Origin: Byssothecium circinans
Lineage: Eukaryota > Ascomycota > Dothideomycetes > Pleosporales > Massarinaceae
DNA length: 64,000 bases
Direction of reading: 5' to 3'
Assembly: GCA_010015675.1 (NCBI GenBank)
Contig: ML977023.1
Span: forward strand, 68,749 to 132,748
The notes under the pieces are model-generated. The model had not been told where the DNA came from, made no database searches, and worked only from the letters and a program-made list of their open reading frames with translations. Shown here in pieces: positions 47,903 to 59,632 of the stretch; positions within the stretch are counted from its first letter, which is position 1, and each line of letters begins with the position of its first letter. A program made the position numbers and the translations under genes.

Positions 47903-48044
47903 CCTCCCTTCGACTGCGGCAGGTTTTCATTCACACAAGACAACCTTGAGATCTGCCTACATCAACCACACGCATAAAGCACACGGCCGCAACCAGCCAT
48001 CCACGCCATCAATTCACGCTCTTAAGACCGGCCACCCTTCCGCA

Positions 48045-48191
48045 ATGAGGCTTCTTGTTCCCACCATCCACCTCAACTACTCAGACCCTCAACCGCGCGA
48101 CGGTGGAGCACCAAACCCAAGTTCACGAGCACGATCAACCTGCATGCAAGCCATGAGGACTGACGACCCCCAACCTCGAGATGGTGGCTAA
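48045..48191 (+). CDS. Candidate 48-residue ORF with repeated DPQPRDGG
   Basis: The first ATG after a CA-rich leader-like stretch opens 48 codons starting MRLLVPTIHLNYSDPQPRDG. The octapeptide DPQPRDGG occurs twice, the second time at the extreme C terminus, encoded by different codons. A donor-like GTATGT (48209) and a GCTAAC branch with ACGAAG acceptor (48258) lie just downstream, so the locus may be transcribed and spliced, perhaps in another frame. No clear signal peptide. Speculative. Confidence 0.25.
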   Translation: MRLLVPTIHLNYSDPQPRDGGAPNPSSRARSTCMQAMRTDDPQPRDGG

Positions 48192-49052
48192 TACGCCTCA
48201 ACGCTTTGGGTATGTCGACCAATGCCAACTCAACTTGACCTGAAGCTAACTTACGAAGTCATATCGCTACCCTCCATTGCAACTCATCACGGGTAGATTC
48301 CAACTGGTGTCCGGCGAATCGATCTTCTTTTCGACGCAGCGACAACTGGGACGTGTAGAGGGAATCCAACTACGGCGCTCTACTGGCAACTCCAACGACT
48401 TTTGTCTTTCTATTTTCGGTCCACGACTTTCGACTTTTCTCCCGCATTTTCAGCGCGTTCCTGTTTTCGACATTGGTCTTATTTAGAGCGTTCTACAAGC
48501 ATCTCGGGTGCTCTTTGGGCTTCGGGCTGCAGATTTCCTTACAATGGACGATACCACGGGACGGATTGGTGTACTATAGAGGGACCTGGGTTTTCTAATG
48601 GGTCAGATCATTGGGTTTGATTTCGCATAGACGGCGTTTTACAAGAGGGACAGGTTCGCGACCACAGGCGACGGGGGTGCCGGCCTTGCCTGAGCATCAG
48701 GCAGCAACAGACGGGGCAGGATTTGTTTCGAACTTCATGGCAGGATTGTAATATATGATATTTGGACTCGCACCACTTGTATGATAGTAGAAGCAACGAT
48801 GATATAGAAGGGATATGATGATGGATATCAATACAAACAATGTTGGGAGGAACGAACAACAACTGCCCCACCATGATCGCCTTTCGCTTGTGCCTTGCAT
48901 TTTCCTTGGCACCGCCGCTGGGTTATGATTCGCTCGACGTTGTGCTTGCTTTTTCGAGAGAACGACCGTCTTTGAACTCCAAATTTTGCTTTCCTCTTCT
49001 AACCATCCTTCATGCGATGTGAGCCTTTGCGATTCACACGCCATCTTTCACC

Positions 49053-49280
49053 ATGCATACCTCGCAGCAGTCAGAGCAGAGCATGAACGATTCACATTCG
49101 CAATTCCACCACGTGCCGGCGCGCAGTCGACCCCGCCATTCAGTCCAACCATTAGCTAATGGATATTCCGCAAACGTCCACCAACGCTTTCCGTCCGTCG
49201 ATTCTGCCAGAAGACCTTTGGAGTCCGGCGGGCGCAGCGTAGTCCTTTTGCCCAGAAGCTCGAGACTCTTTGACGGATGA
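49053..49280 (+). CDS. Candidate 75-residue ORF (unknown)
   Basis: The ATG is in good context (TTTCACCATGC) after CT-rich DNA. The product starts MHTSQQSEQSMNDSHSQFHH and is Ser/Arg/His-rich with no signal peptide, membrane segment or recognisable domain. It may be spurious. Confidence 0.22.
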   Translation: MHTSQQSEQSMNDSHSQFHHVPARSRPRHSVQPLANGYSANVHQRFPSVDSARRPLESGGRSVVLLPRSSRLFDG

Positions 49281-49642
49281 ATTGGCGCGGAAGTGAAGTG
49301 TGCGTGGTCACGCAACACTGAAGAACGGGAAACAGATTAGCTCGAAGAATTTGCGCGGACCAAGGAACCAACGCGGTCGATGGCAGCCGCATGCACAGCG
49401 TGAGGGGCGTATTTGAAGCACGAGGCCAAGGTGTTAATATAAAGCTGCGTTGCCTGCTTTACGCTGCTCTGCTCGCGTCATCGTAAGGTGTCTTTGTCAA
49501 TTTCTTGTCTTACCTTCCCCTCCAAGGCTTCAACACGGACATAAAGTGCCTGCGACTTCTCTCCCCTCCAGCATCCCCTCGCTTTTCGCTCATCCAGCCC
49601 TCTACTAGCGACCCATACCAAATCTACGGTCAACGAGAAACA

Positions 49643-50172
49643 TGGACGACATGACTGCAGAGCGCATCGCTTCCCACGGCCGTGGCGGTGCTGGTGAGTC
49701 TGCCTTCTGCTATGCTCCAGCCCAAACAATCAAGTTCTGAGCTGAAGTCCACCACATCTCCCATGTAACTCTAATGACACAACCTAACACACATTCAGGC
49801 AACATCACCAAGGAGCAAAAATCTCCCCAGCTCACACCCGCCGACCTCGCTACCCCGACTCTAAAGTCCGAGCATTTCACAACTGGCCGCGGCGGTACAG
49901 GCAACATGGCGCGTAACGACCCCAAATTCCCCGAAATCGCTCGCGCATCCCAAGATGTCGAAGCTCCTCTTCACCGTGAGCCGGAAGGCCCACACCACTA
50001 CGGTCGCGGAGGAGCTGCGAATGTGGCAAAGCCCACTGAAGAGGAGAAACGGGCCGCGCAGGAGCACAACCAGCGGAGGAGTGAGGAAGCAAAGAGGGAG
50101 GAAGGTGCTGCGGGGAAAGGCCTCGTGGATAAGGTCAAAGAGGGCTTGTTGAGCAAGCTGGGGAAGAAGTAA
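49643..50172 (+). CDS. DUF3602/Par32-like protein with GRGGxGN repeats
   Basis: Proteins of this family carry repeated Gly-Arg-Gly-Gly motifs; the yeast member Par32 (Amu1) controls ammonium transport downstream of TORC1. Exons 49643-49694 and 49799-50172 give 141 residues; the 104-nt intron ends in CCTAAC...TTCAG and splits the first repeat. Repeats seen are HGRGGAGNI, TGRGGTGNM and YGRGGAANV. A charged helical tail follows (EEEKRAAQEHNQRRSEEAKR) and the protein ends GLLSKLGKK. A TATAAA lies about 200 nt upstream of the start, with a CT-rich leader. Small, probably disordered and soluble. The link to nitrogen signalling is by family only. Confidence 0.85.
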
Positions 50173-51812
50173 ATGCACAGGTAAATGCACAGCAGCTACA
50201 CCTTTTGTCACTTTGGATCCGGAATGGGTCTGTGTGATGACATTTACATGGGTTGATTTTCCTTTGGAAGGTTTATTTGGGTCACTACTTTCCTCTCTCC
50301 TTTTCAACTCAATACTACAGTCGCGATATTCCCATTAGCCTAGCTGTCTTGGTAGGCCGGGTCATGAATCTGGACTCTGGAGTTTGGGAGCATTGGTCAA
50401 GAGTTGCTTATTCCCGTTCCAGCAAAGGGTCGGGTACCTAGCTCGACGTGTTACGGTCCGAATTCAAATCTCCATGACTCACATCATATCCCTTGGTCTC
50501 TGCCGACGTCATGGCTGACTTGAAAAGTGAAGCTGTCGAGCATCTGTCAGATTGCGCGACCGAGCTTGAATGAACAGTAATGATGTACATCACAGTGCAG
50601 ACTGCAGAAGAATTTATTTGTGCACGGGAGTGCTGGTGGTGGGTGTGCGACTCAGGGCTTCAATCATCGCATACATTTGCCTCAGCTCCGCCAATCGACG
50701 CTGTTCTACTCCGTATTCCGTCGAATTACTGAGACACCCGAGAAGTGTGAATGCCTAGGTATTTCGGTAATGCTTTTTTAAACAATAAGACTCTTCTGTT
50801 GTTGCCTTTGTAATTCACCGTGGTCAATTGGACAGGCGGCATGCATCTGCTCAATAATGATGGCGGGGTAATAATGGGGCACCCATCGTGTGTTCTTCGG
50901 AACCCCACCTGCTTCCAAGCATCCAAGATACTCGGAAGGATATGCAATTGTTGTATTTCTCCTTCCAAATCAAATTACACATCCGTGATTGAGCAAGGTT
51001 GTGGGCTATCTTATCTCGAACCAGAATACATTGCTGCAGACGTCCTGAACTTCGCGCTATCCTTCACGCCTCTAGCCCGGTTAATCCACTACTCCGAAAT
51101 CAAGCCAATTCTAACCTTCGTACAGATTTCATAAGGTCTTCATTAAATGCCTATACAGACACGACAGAGAGTATCTATATGGCAATATCATCGACTAGCG
51201 GGGGAACAGCCTCACTCTCATATCCGTCGATCTCAACGGTCTCGCCTCACCACTCCAGAGAAGTCAGCAAGGTTTAACAACGGCCTCGACGTTGATTACA
51301 AAACGGAGCGTCATGTCCCTCCCAAGAAAAAAGCTAGCCAGGTAGCTGGGCAGCCCCACGTTCGTGCGGTGAGATGCGGCAACGCGCGCTCAAATCCGCC
51401 CATACAATCACCTAGTAGGGGTAGCATCTTTGCTTTTCAGGGACTAGGTGCCTGAGATGCGGGCATTGAACCCCCTAGAAGATGCTCCTGCAGCTTGATT
51501 TTTGAGGTTTGAGGGGAACGTGGTCCTTGCCGATTGGATTCAAATCCGGCGTTTTTTGAGACAGAGAGCTGCATATACGCGGGTGAAGCGAATTGCTGCG
51601 AACGCTGCGGGTGGGTGGCGTTAGGTTGTAGCTTATAAAGTGCGCAAGAGGTCGAGGTTTTCGCAAAGGTGATTTTTGATCCGTCAAGGTAGTTGGGATA
51701 TCTAATACTTTATCGACATAGTGGCACTACTCTTACCATACACGAAGTGCATTGAAGAGAAGAATATCAACGACGCCTATCCGTACCTCCTTCTGACCTC
51801 ACCACTACAACT
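50173..51812. other. Intergenic region between the DUF3602 and oxygenase genes
   Basis: About 1.6 kb without a supported gene. Open frames are short and lack start context. The last 100 bp are the leader of the oxygenase gene. Confidence 0.5.
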
Positions 51813-53048
51813 ATGGCAACAGAAACAGAAACAACCGCCGAATACGTACACTATCACGATGGCGGTATCCCCGGTAAACGACGCATCCTCACCGGCACTG
51901 ACGCGCACCCCACGTTCAACGCCGTTCCAAAAATCGACATGCAGCGCATGTATTCTTCAAACCTTTCAGACCGTCTACAGCTCTCTAATGAAGTCGGAGC
52001 CGCATGCAGAGACGTAGGCTTCTTCTACGCCGTCAATCATGGCGTGGATGAAACCTTACTTGACGAGACATTCGGTGCAGTGAAGAAGTACTTTGATTTG
52101 CCCATGGATGTCAAGATGGAATGCCACAATCAAAAGACGGAGAAGTTTAGGGGGTATGAGAAATTCCTAGAAGGGAAACTTGATCCCAGTACCAGAGGAG
52201 GTGATTCATTCTCTTCACTCCACTCATCCATCTATGTGACAACCTGAAGCTAACTACCAGCAGATCTCAAAGAAGGTTTCTTAATGGGCGAAGACTTCAC
52301 TGATCCAGAGCAGAACCTCACTCCCATCCCCTCACTCCCAGCTACCTCGAAGCCCCGAAACCAATGGCCCACAGACCCAAGAGCCCTCTTCTTCCGCCCT
52401 GCAATCTACAAATACTACAACGCCATGCTCTCTTTCTCCCGCCGCCTCCTCCGCATCTTCGCCCTCGCGCTCTCCCTCCCAGAAGACCACTTCGACGCCA
52501 TGACCACCCATCGTACGCACCCCGCCTCCCTTCAAACCACACGCATACTAACGCGCCAAACCCCAGCAATGACAAACGTCCGCGCCGTCCACTACCCCCC
52601 TCAAACCTCCCCCACCGACGTCGGGATCGGCGCGCACACAGATTTCTGCTGGTTCACGCTAGTCTGTCAATCCCACACCACGACCCCAGCCCTCGAAGTC
52701 CTCAACGCCAACGGCATCTGGATCCCGGTGCACCACGAACCGCACAGCTTCGTCGTGAACATCGCAGACTTTCTCAAACTCGTCACCGGCGGCACGTGGG
52801 CGACTACCGTGCATCGTGTGCGGAATATACCTGGGGATGGTGGGGTGCCTGAGGAGCGGTATAGTATGCCGTTTTTCTTCTCGCCGAATGAGGATGCGAG
52901 GGTGAGTGTGCTGGAGCGGTTTAGGGAGGAGGGGAAGGTGTATGAGGAGTTTGTTGTGGGGGAGTATTTTCGGAAGAGATTGGATATTGATCGTACGACG
53001 CATTTGGATGGGGAGGGGGAAGGTGAGAGAAGGAGGGGGTATCTTTAG
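51813..53048 (+). CDS. 2-oxoglutarate/Fe(II)-dependent dioxygenase (IPNS-like)
   Basis: A non-haem iron oxygenase of the isopenicillin-N-synthase/gibberellin-oxidase type, substrate unknown. Exons 51813-52200, 52264-52512 and 52567-53048 give 372 residues. The N-terminal DIOX_N part is VPKIDMQRMYSS to RDVGFFYAVNHGVDE. The iron ligands are in GAHTDFCWFTLV (HxD) and the distal His in TVHRV; the 2-oxoglutarate Arg is in RYSMPFFFSP (RxS). Intron 2 is 54 nt, a multiple of three, so retaining it leaves an open frame with 18 extra residues; removing it restores THPMTNVRAVHYPPQ. The gene stands alone, without a synthase, P450 or transporter next to it. Confidence 0.9.
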
Positions 53049-53452
53049 GGTGGGGTGGAGGTGCGGCTGCATGTTTATGGTGTAATACGTTTCGTGGGAA
53101 TTTCTGGTGGGTGAAAAAGGTAAAGATGCTTGTGGAAGATATATCAAAGCATGAAGTTGGATTTGAGAAGGGTATGCAACCTGATTTTCTCGGGTAGATT
53201 GAGGATTGGTGGCATGAGCTGCGGGAAAGATTATTCCTTTGTTTAGCGGCATTTTGTTTACGTGTGTATTTTTAGCTTTTAGGCGTCTTTACTCTTACCC
53301 TGTGCTGTTGGATCTTACGGAAAGAGAGGGGTTTAGTATTACATGTCTAATTTTATAGGAAGCGCTGGAAACACCTTTTAGATCGCATGTGGAAATAAGG
53401 TAGGGAATATACGGTTTTATATTACCTCTCGCCAGTGCTCTATAACCGTGAA

Positions 53453-53960
53453 TTATATATCTAGATCTACGCTCAATATAAACACAAGTTTGTCGTCGTC
53501 TACGTCTGACCCATCGGGCATCAGGATCATTTCACCCTCAGATGAATCATCTCCATCCCCACTACTAACAATCCCCTCGTGCTCTACCGTAATGTAATCA
53601 TCATTACCACCCTCTTTTTTTCAACTCCTTCAACTTCTTCTCCAGTCCGGGCTTTCCTTCATGTACCTCTTTCACCCTGCCGTTCTTGTTGGTTCATCGC
53701 CTCGGAGAAAGTTGGCCGGATACCACATTGAATTTCGTGTAACTGTACTCCTTGCTTTCGCTCTTATCGCAGTTGATCCACCCAATCCTATTTCCTCCGA
53801 AACCTCTGCCTCTTTTCGTCATCCATGACCCTTTTCCTCGAACTTCCCAAAATTCTCATCCCTTTTCAGGTCCTTCTCTCGGACCCTCCAGATGTCAACG
53901 CCCCGACGAATCCCATGATACCAAGACTCTCATCAACCGATTCCTCAACCACAGATCGAG
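53453..53960 (-). pseudogene. Decayed or frame-broken ORF
   Basis: Read on the minus strand, coding-like segments occur in successive frames just after the NatB gene. They include GVDIWRVREKDLKRDENFGK, then GFGGNRIGWINCDKSESKEY, a TGA, then RVKEVHEGKPGLEKKLKELK, a shift at a 7-A run, and an acidic C terminus ending LVFILSVDLDI before TAA. Removing one A from the run would keep the last two segments in one frame. I cannot name the family. It may be a pseudogene, a gene with unseen introns, or a region of sequence errors. Confidence 0.4.
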
Positions 53961-53966
53961 CTGCCA

Positions 53967-56900
53967 CTAGTCTAGCTTGACCTGAAGTACGCACTTCAGA
54001 GTTGCCCGGGCCGACTCGACGTATTCTGTCGCATGGTGAACGAGGTCTTCCTCCGGGATGATGTCCATGAGGATCTGACCAGTGGCACCAAGGGCTGCAC
54101 GATCACAGAGGGAATCCACACCGACCGTCTCCAGGCGGACCAGATCTAGGTTAACCAGCGAACGGATGGCGGTATATATTTCCTTCGCCATGCTTGTCGA
54201 ATCTTTCACTAACGAAGAGAGGTTAGGGGTATTCTTGGCGGCTTTGGTCTTTGCGTATCCATTCAGTTTAGCGTTCAATCGTTGGAACATGCGCAGGAAT
54301 TCGAGGACCCCGTAGAGCCAGCTGACGGCCACCTCGCTACAGAATGGCCAATTGGGTTCACCCGCATTCATCGAATGCTCGTGGTGGGAGATCTTATCGC
54401 GGAAAGCGTCGAGTATGACTTTTAGATCCCCAAGAAGTGTGGTGAGAGTCAGTATCACGTCCTTGGATTGCGGTCCCAGTGGATCGCCCGAGATGCAGTT
54501 TGCAATTTGGGAGGCAGAAACCCAGAACTTGGAAACAACGGACTCATTTTTACTGAGGTATAACTTGTTGTCATACTTGTCTAGGTCCATTGCCTGGCAC
54601 TTCTCGCCCATGAGAGTTAGACCATTACGGTAACGTTTGGACAGAGGCTCCTCGTAAACGGTCCGACATGTCGTTTCTATGCGAAAGTTTTGGTGGTGAA
54701 TCCAGGAATCGGTTACAGGCGGTTCTGAGGTCAACAAGTAGAGATCCAAGCCACGCGATCTCGCGCACCCAAAGTTCGGAATCGCGTCGAAGTCTTGATT
54801 ATCAGAAATGTGGGAGTAATCTAATTTGATGTCAACATGGTTCTAAATAGTAACGGGATTGTGCGTAAAGCTCTTCGTCAATACTCTCGACAGCTTCACA
54901 GAACTTTGCATTGCGACATACCTTTGACTTGGACTTCTAGATCAGGGTTAGGTGTTTTGCCTTGCAGTCGGGCGATGCGTCGAGACTCGATTATGCACAT
55001 GTGTTTCGTTAAGCTTGAGCGCAATTTCTGCTTGAGCTCGAGCATTTCGAATGCGGCATCGTAGAAGAAGTTTTGCATCCCATTATACAGATGGTCGTCA
55101 ATCTTCGCTTCCATCCTTCCGATGGTGTTGATGACTTTAGATAACTCTTCATCAGTTGAGAATCCCCCCGGACCACCTATATCGAAAGGATGAGTTTGCG
55201 ATATGCGTGTCAAGAAAGCCCAGGACAAGGTGTCTTGGAGCATCTCTTTTACTTTGCAGTGCTGGTAATGTTCGAAAGCAATGGTGCCTAGACCACATTC
55301 TAGATGTAATCGCGTGGCGATTAGATGAAGATCGCGAGCATCTTTGAAGGCTTTGTCTGCAAGCACGTGTCGGAGAAATAGCGCAGCCTGCCACTGCAAG
55401 TGAGTGAGGTCTTGTTGTTCGGTAGCGAGGGCCTTTTCAAGATAGAGGAACCCCCACACGACAAGTTGAATGATGAATCCACGCAGTTTGTCATCCATTG
55501 ATGCCGAGACTTGATAGAGGCTCAATGAGTTAGTTACGAACGCTTCGACAGCGCCACGTTCCGATGTTTTGAGTGTCGATATTATCATCGAGAACTCAAA
55601 TGCCAATATGGAGGCCTCAGTATGCAACCAGCGCTTCGCTTCTTCCTACAGTTTGTCAGCCTGTAATACTCAGTTCGTTAGCGATTTTACCTCTCGAGGA
55701 TCCTCAGCGTCCGGCTTCAACGAAGCGGCGGCGCTTCGAATGGAAGCGTGAAAATCCTTCTGTTCACCTATCTCTAGCTGTGCTACCACACGCTGGAGAT
55801 CCCTGAAGGCTGCTAAGCTCCCCTGCGTATTCTCCCAGTAATCCTTGAGAAGGGAAACTAAATTTGGGGCTTTGCTATGAGCTGCGATAGAAAGCATCGT
55901 GAGCGCTATTGACCGATCCGCTGGCCCCTGGTTGTTATATCGTACGATTAGAGAAGTCAGCCGTGTTCCTATCTCTCTGATTTGCTCTTCCGCCCTACAT
56001 CGTTTAGAAACAGCCAAAATCCTTCGACAAGATTGTACTCACTCTGAGAGCTCGCACAGCTCATGAACTGCGTCCAAAAAGCCCGTCCATACAACCCACT
56101 CGGTTGCACACAATCGCTTCAACGACTCGAGTGATTCCTGAGTAACGGCCTGCTCGATGACACGGTTGATCTCGGCCGAACATAGTTTCCTGAGAGTAGT
56201 CCAATCCCGGCAATCCTTCATGGCTCGAACGAGATGAACTCGCATATCCGATTCGTATTTGGACCGAAGCTGAGCCATGACAGGGTGTTCTGAGTTCCAG
56301 AGAGCCTCGAGCTCTGCACATTTCTTTTGACGCTGGTAGATGCTCACCATGAATCTAAAATCCCCCATGTTGCTCACACGTATAGTGACAACCTGTTATA
56401 CGTCAGTAAGCTTATGCGGTCAAAGTGGGCGCTACTCACTTTGCCGTCAAATGCGTCTTTCAATTGCTTGTAGGCGATGTTATGTTGAAGTTCAATGCTC
56501 CGGTCGTCCTCGGGTGCATGTCCGGCTTGAATCTTTTGTTCTGCCGATAATTGGTTTGCAAGTATCGAAGCGTAATACACGTTCTTCGTGTTTTTTGGGC
56601 TCTCCTTCTTCGCAAAGAGTAGCGCCCAGCGAACGTCTTCCCAACAGCCCAAATTCATCGCAATGGTGAAAAACTCGGACCACAAATCCAGCCTCTGCTT
56701 CTGGTTGGGAAGAGCCTTCGCCGCGTTTTGCCATGCGTCGAGACCAACTTTGCCCACCTAAAGCACCAGGTTAGTAAGTGTATTCTGGAGAAGTTCCGAA
56801 GCAATGCGGCTCGCAACATGGCGTCAGGTGGCTGACTAGCAGTATGAAATTGGGAGTCACGTACCGAAGGTGGATATGGAATCCTGGGATTAAGCCGACG

Positions 56901-57214
56901 GTTTGCTTCTAGCGTATCACCGTATATGGTAGCGAGTAGATGACTGTCAGTGATGGGAGGTCTTCGCTGGTACAGCGTTTCCAATACAGCGATGGCTTGC
57001 TCTTCGTGGCCCTCCATCTGCAAAAAGACCTTCGCTTTCCAAGCCTAATGAGCATATTAGTATTGAAACCTCGATTCTTTAGGTATAAAAAGCCTACCAG
57101 TACAAACACATCGCCCGGTCGTTTTTTGAGATGTCTGTTGATTTGATCGAGGGCAAATTTTGGTTTCGGAAAGTCGCGCTGGGCTTTGACGAGCCTGTCC
57201 CAATTGAAAGCCAT
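53967..57214 (-). CDS. MDM20: NatB N-terminal acetyltransferase auxiliary subunit Mdm20/Naa25
   Basis: Mdm20 anchors the NatB catalytic subunit Nat3 to ribosomes; acetylation of actin and tropomyosin by NatB is needed for actin cables. Proposed minus-strand exons are 57098-57214, 56865-57044, 56440-56757, 56043-56392, 55691-55994, 54922-55645 and 53967-54842. The N terminus has TPR-type helices (MAFNWDRLVKAQRDFPKPKF, ALDQINRHLKKRPGDVFVL|AW). Family blocks include GKVGLDAWQNAAKALPNQKQ, FLRHVLADKAFKDARDLHLI and the C-terminal YNGLTLMGEKCQAMDLDKYD-like block (here RNGLTLMGEKCQAMDLD). Six junctions keep frame, but exon 6/7 is off by one nucleotide with the best GTATGT donor. About 956 residues. 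Notably the NatB substrate tropomyosin is encoded in this window. Confidence 0.85.
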
Positions 57215-57628
57215 GGCGACAGTCTGGGAGGCGGACTATCCAGGCATGCAGCGAGCGTTTGAATGGGAGCTGGTAGTAAAGGTGGTAACACGATCGTAGT
57301 GCGGTTGACGAAATGGGTGTGTAGTGTGGTGCGTTGAGGCGAAGGTCGAGAGGAAGTTTGTCGCGGGGTATCGGCTGCGCTTTCCTATTTTGTGTAGCTA
57401 TAACAAACAGTACGATTCCCTAGGTTAACCTCAGCGTTGAATTTTGGCAGAGCTTTACATACGCTTGCCTGATAAATGGCTTCTTTCGTCGCATCCCTCG
57501 GGCCGACTTTTCATTCTACACAAGAGCTCCACGTTCCGCTTGCACCTCTTCCACAAACATGGAATATTGCATTGATATCTACACATACTCAAGTCTTACA
57601 ATATACTACATATCATACACTTCTACGT
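57215..57628. other. Intergenic region upstream of MDM20
   Basis: About 410 bp between tandem minus-strand genes, holding the MDM20 promoter. No other feature is seen. Confidence 0.55.
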
Positions 57629-59632
57629 TTATTCCTCACTCGGCAAGGGTGGGAATAAAGCTCCTTGATACTTGGCTCCAACGTCGATCATAGGCTTCCC
57701 ATAGTCCAAGTCACAGCTAGGCTTGCAGTTCTCAAATGTCCGTCGTGATTCGTGTACACCAAGCAGATCGAGTAGCATCTTCGCCTTGTTCGGCATGTAT
57801 GGCGACAAAAGGATGCCCTGCATGCGAAGGGCTTCAGCAGCCAAGAATACTATCTTGTCCACCTCCTCGCCAGGCTCTCCGGGACCGAAATTGAGGATCT
57901 TGTCCCATGGAGCAGACATCTGGAAGAATTGGTTCGACTATGCGTGATCAGTAATGCCCTCAACAAGATGCCAGTTTCTGACTTACGCCTCGGACAAACT
58001 CGGCGATTAGCAATAGTGCCTTTCTCGGATCGTAAGTATCAAAAGCTTGTGCAACCTGCTCAGGTACTTTGAACAGCGTGTTCTGGTAGAAGCGGGCACC
58101 CGAGCCTTCCTGGGACCACTGGCCAGCTGTCCATGGACCTATTCGCTCTACCGCGCCGCGCACACTCCACTTCTTGCCTCTAGTCACTCGTGAAGCCAGG
58201 TTTCCTAAAGCTTGGTTAAGGAACTTGTTGTACAGGGTGATAATACGGATGTTGTCATAGTTGGAGTCATCTTGGATACCACCATCATGGGCTAGGTAAC
58301 AGCGCATGACATCCGGCCCGAAGCGGTCAAGGGCTAGGAATGGATCAACGACCCGTCCTGTTGATTTTGACATCTTGGAGCCGCCAAGTGTCCAATGGCC
58401 GTGTGTAAGAATCTTCTTGGGCAAAGGTAGGCCGAGTGCCATGAGGAATGCCGGCCAGTAGATACAGTGAAATCGCACGATATCCTTGCCTATTACATGG
58501 CAGTCTGCAGGCCATCCACCTGCGTGTTCTCGGTCAGGCGCCCAAGGATATCCCGCCTTCGTCGCATAGTTCATAAGGGCGTCTAGCCAAACATAGATGG
58601 TCTGCGTAGGGTCCTCGGGTACTCGAATGCCCCAAGACAGTCGATCCGACGGACGCGATATCGACAGGTCTTCAAGGCCTGCCTCAACCGCATGTACAAC
58701 CTCTTTCATGCGGTGTTCTGGTGTGATCCATTCGGGGTTGGCCTTGTAGAAGTCAAGCAGGCGGTCACGGAAGGAGGACAAGCGGAAGTGGTAGTTCGTT
58801 TCAGACGACCATTCGACCTCGCCTCCCGTCTCTATCGATGCCTGCAGATTGTCAGCGAGCTGATCAGTTCCCCCAATGGTGCTACATGCCATGATTTTGC
58901 GACCCGTAGGCGGGTCGATGAACGGTTGCACACCCGACTGGGGATAGAAGGCCTCGTCCGTCACGGAGTACCAGCCCTCATGTTTCTCAGTGTAGATGTA
59001 GCCCTTCTCTTTCAGCAAGAACTACCAACCATCAGCCTCTACCGCAGTTCCTTTGCGATGGATGCTCATACCCATGCATATTCCACCGCATCCTTGTGCT
59101 CCCTGTCCGTCGTCCGCACGAAGTGATCGTGGGTAATGAGTGCTTTCTGTGCGAGGTCCTTGAAGATGGCGGCACCCTTATCGCAGAAGAGTTTCGGTTC
59201 AATGCCAGCTTTGGCAGATGCTCGCTGGACCTTCAAGCCGTGCTCATCGGTGCCCGTGCAAAGTATCGCCTTTTCTCCTTTCAGCACCTTCCATCGCTTG
59301 AGAATGTCGGTGAGGACCATAGTATAGAGGTGGCCGACATGAGGGGCGGCATTGACGTAGAATATCGGCGTGGTGATGTAGAACGGCTTCTGCTCGGGGG
59401 AGGACTGCGTTGCTACATGTCGAACACCGGTGCCGCGCGCCTGGCATGCTCCGCAAATCCAAGCAGATTTCCGAATTGGCGGTGAATGTAACCGCCTCGC
59501 AGCCGGCGCTGTCAGATTGTAGAGGCGTGAGTGCATCGTTGCAACAATATGCATCTCATCGCGAGCAGCTTCGGTAATCCGCAACTTTTGGCTGACTAAG
59601 ACGCCAGACATCAACCACATCTTGTTCCACAT
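57629..59632 (-). CDS. MSM1: Mitochondrial methionyl-tRNA synthetase
   Basis: A class-I synthetase charging mitochondrial tRNA-Met. Minus-strand exons 59072-59632, 57987-59021 and 57629-57937 join in frame to 634 residues. Seen are the HIGH-type signature in NAAPHVGHLYTMVLTDILKR, TGTDEHGLKVQRAS, TIYVWLDALMNYATKAGYPW, GKDIVRFHCIYWPAFLMALG, and the KMSKS loop in LGGSKMSKSTGRVVDP. The frame opens with ATG at 59632, but Met27 (59554) or Met33 (59536) may be the true start: MHSRLYNLTAPAARRLHSPP has the Arg-rich, acid-free look of a matrix presequence. The C-terminal anticodon-binding part is complete. Confidence 0.95.

Larger units (their letters stand above)
46865..49642. other. Gene-poor region with hairpins and short ORFs
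   Basis: About 2.8 kb. It contains three near-perfect hairpins at 47.6-47.9 kb, a short ORF with an internal peptide repeat at 48045, a 75-codon ORF at 49053 and the promoter of the DUF3602 gene (TATAAA near 49439). No long gene is supported. Confidence 0.45.

Noticed and set aside
50455..51560. tRNA-like words (ATTCAAATC) near 50460 and 51538
   Set aside because: Neither has matching stems or an anticodon arm.
53717..54000. Readthrough of MDM20 into the downstream frame-broken ORF
   Set aside because: After the TAG the frame stays open only about 20 codons and then meets TGA; the coding-like segments are in other frames.
59536..59632. Firm choice of the first ATG for the mitochondrial Met-tRNA synthetase
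   Set aside because: Three in-frame ATGs compete; the region contains acidic residues unlike a presequence, so I give the outer limit and flag Met33 as more likely.
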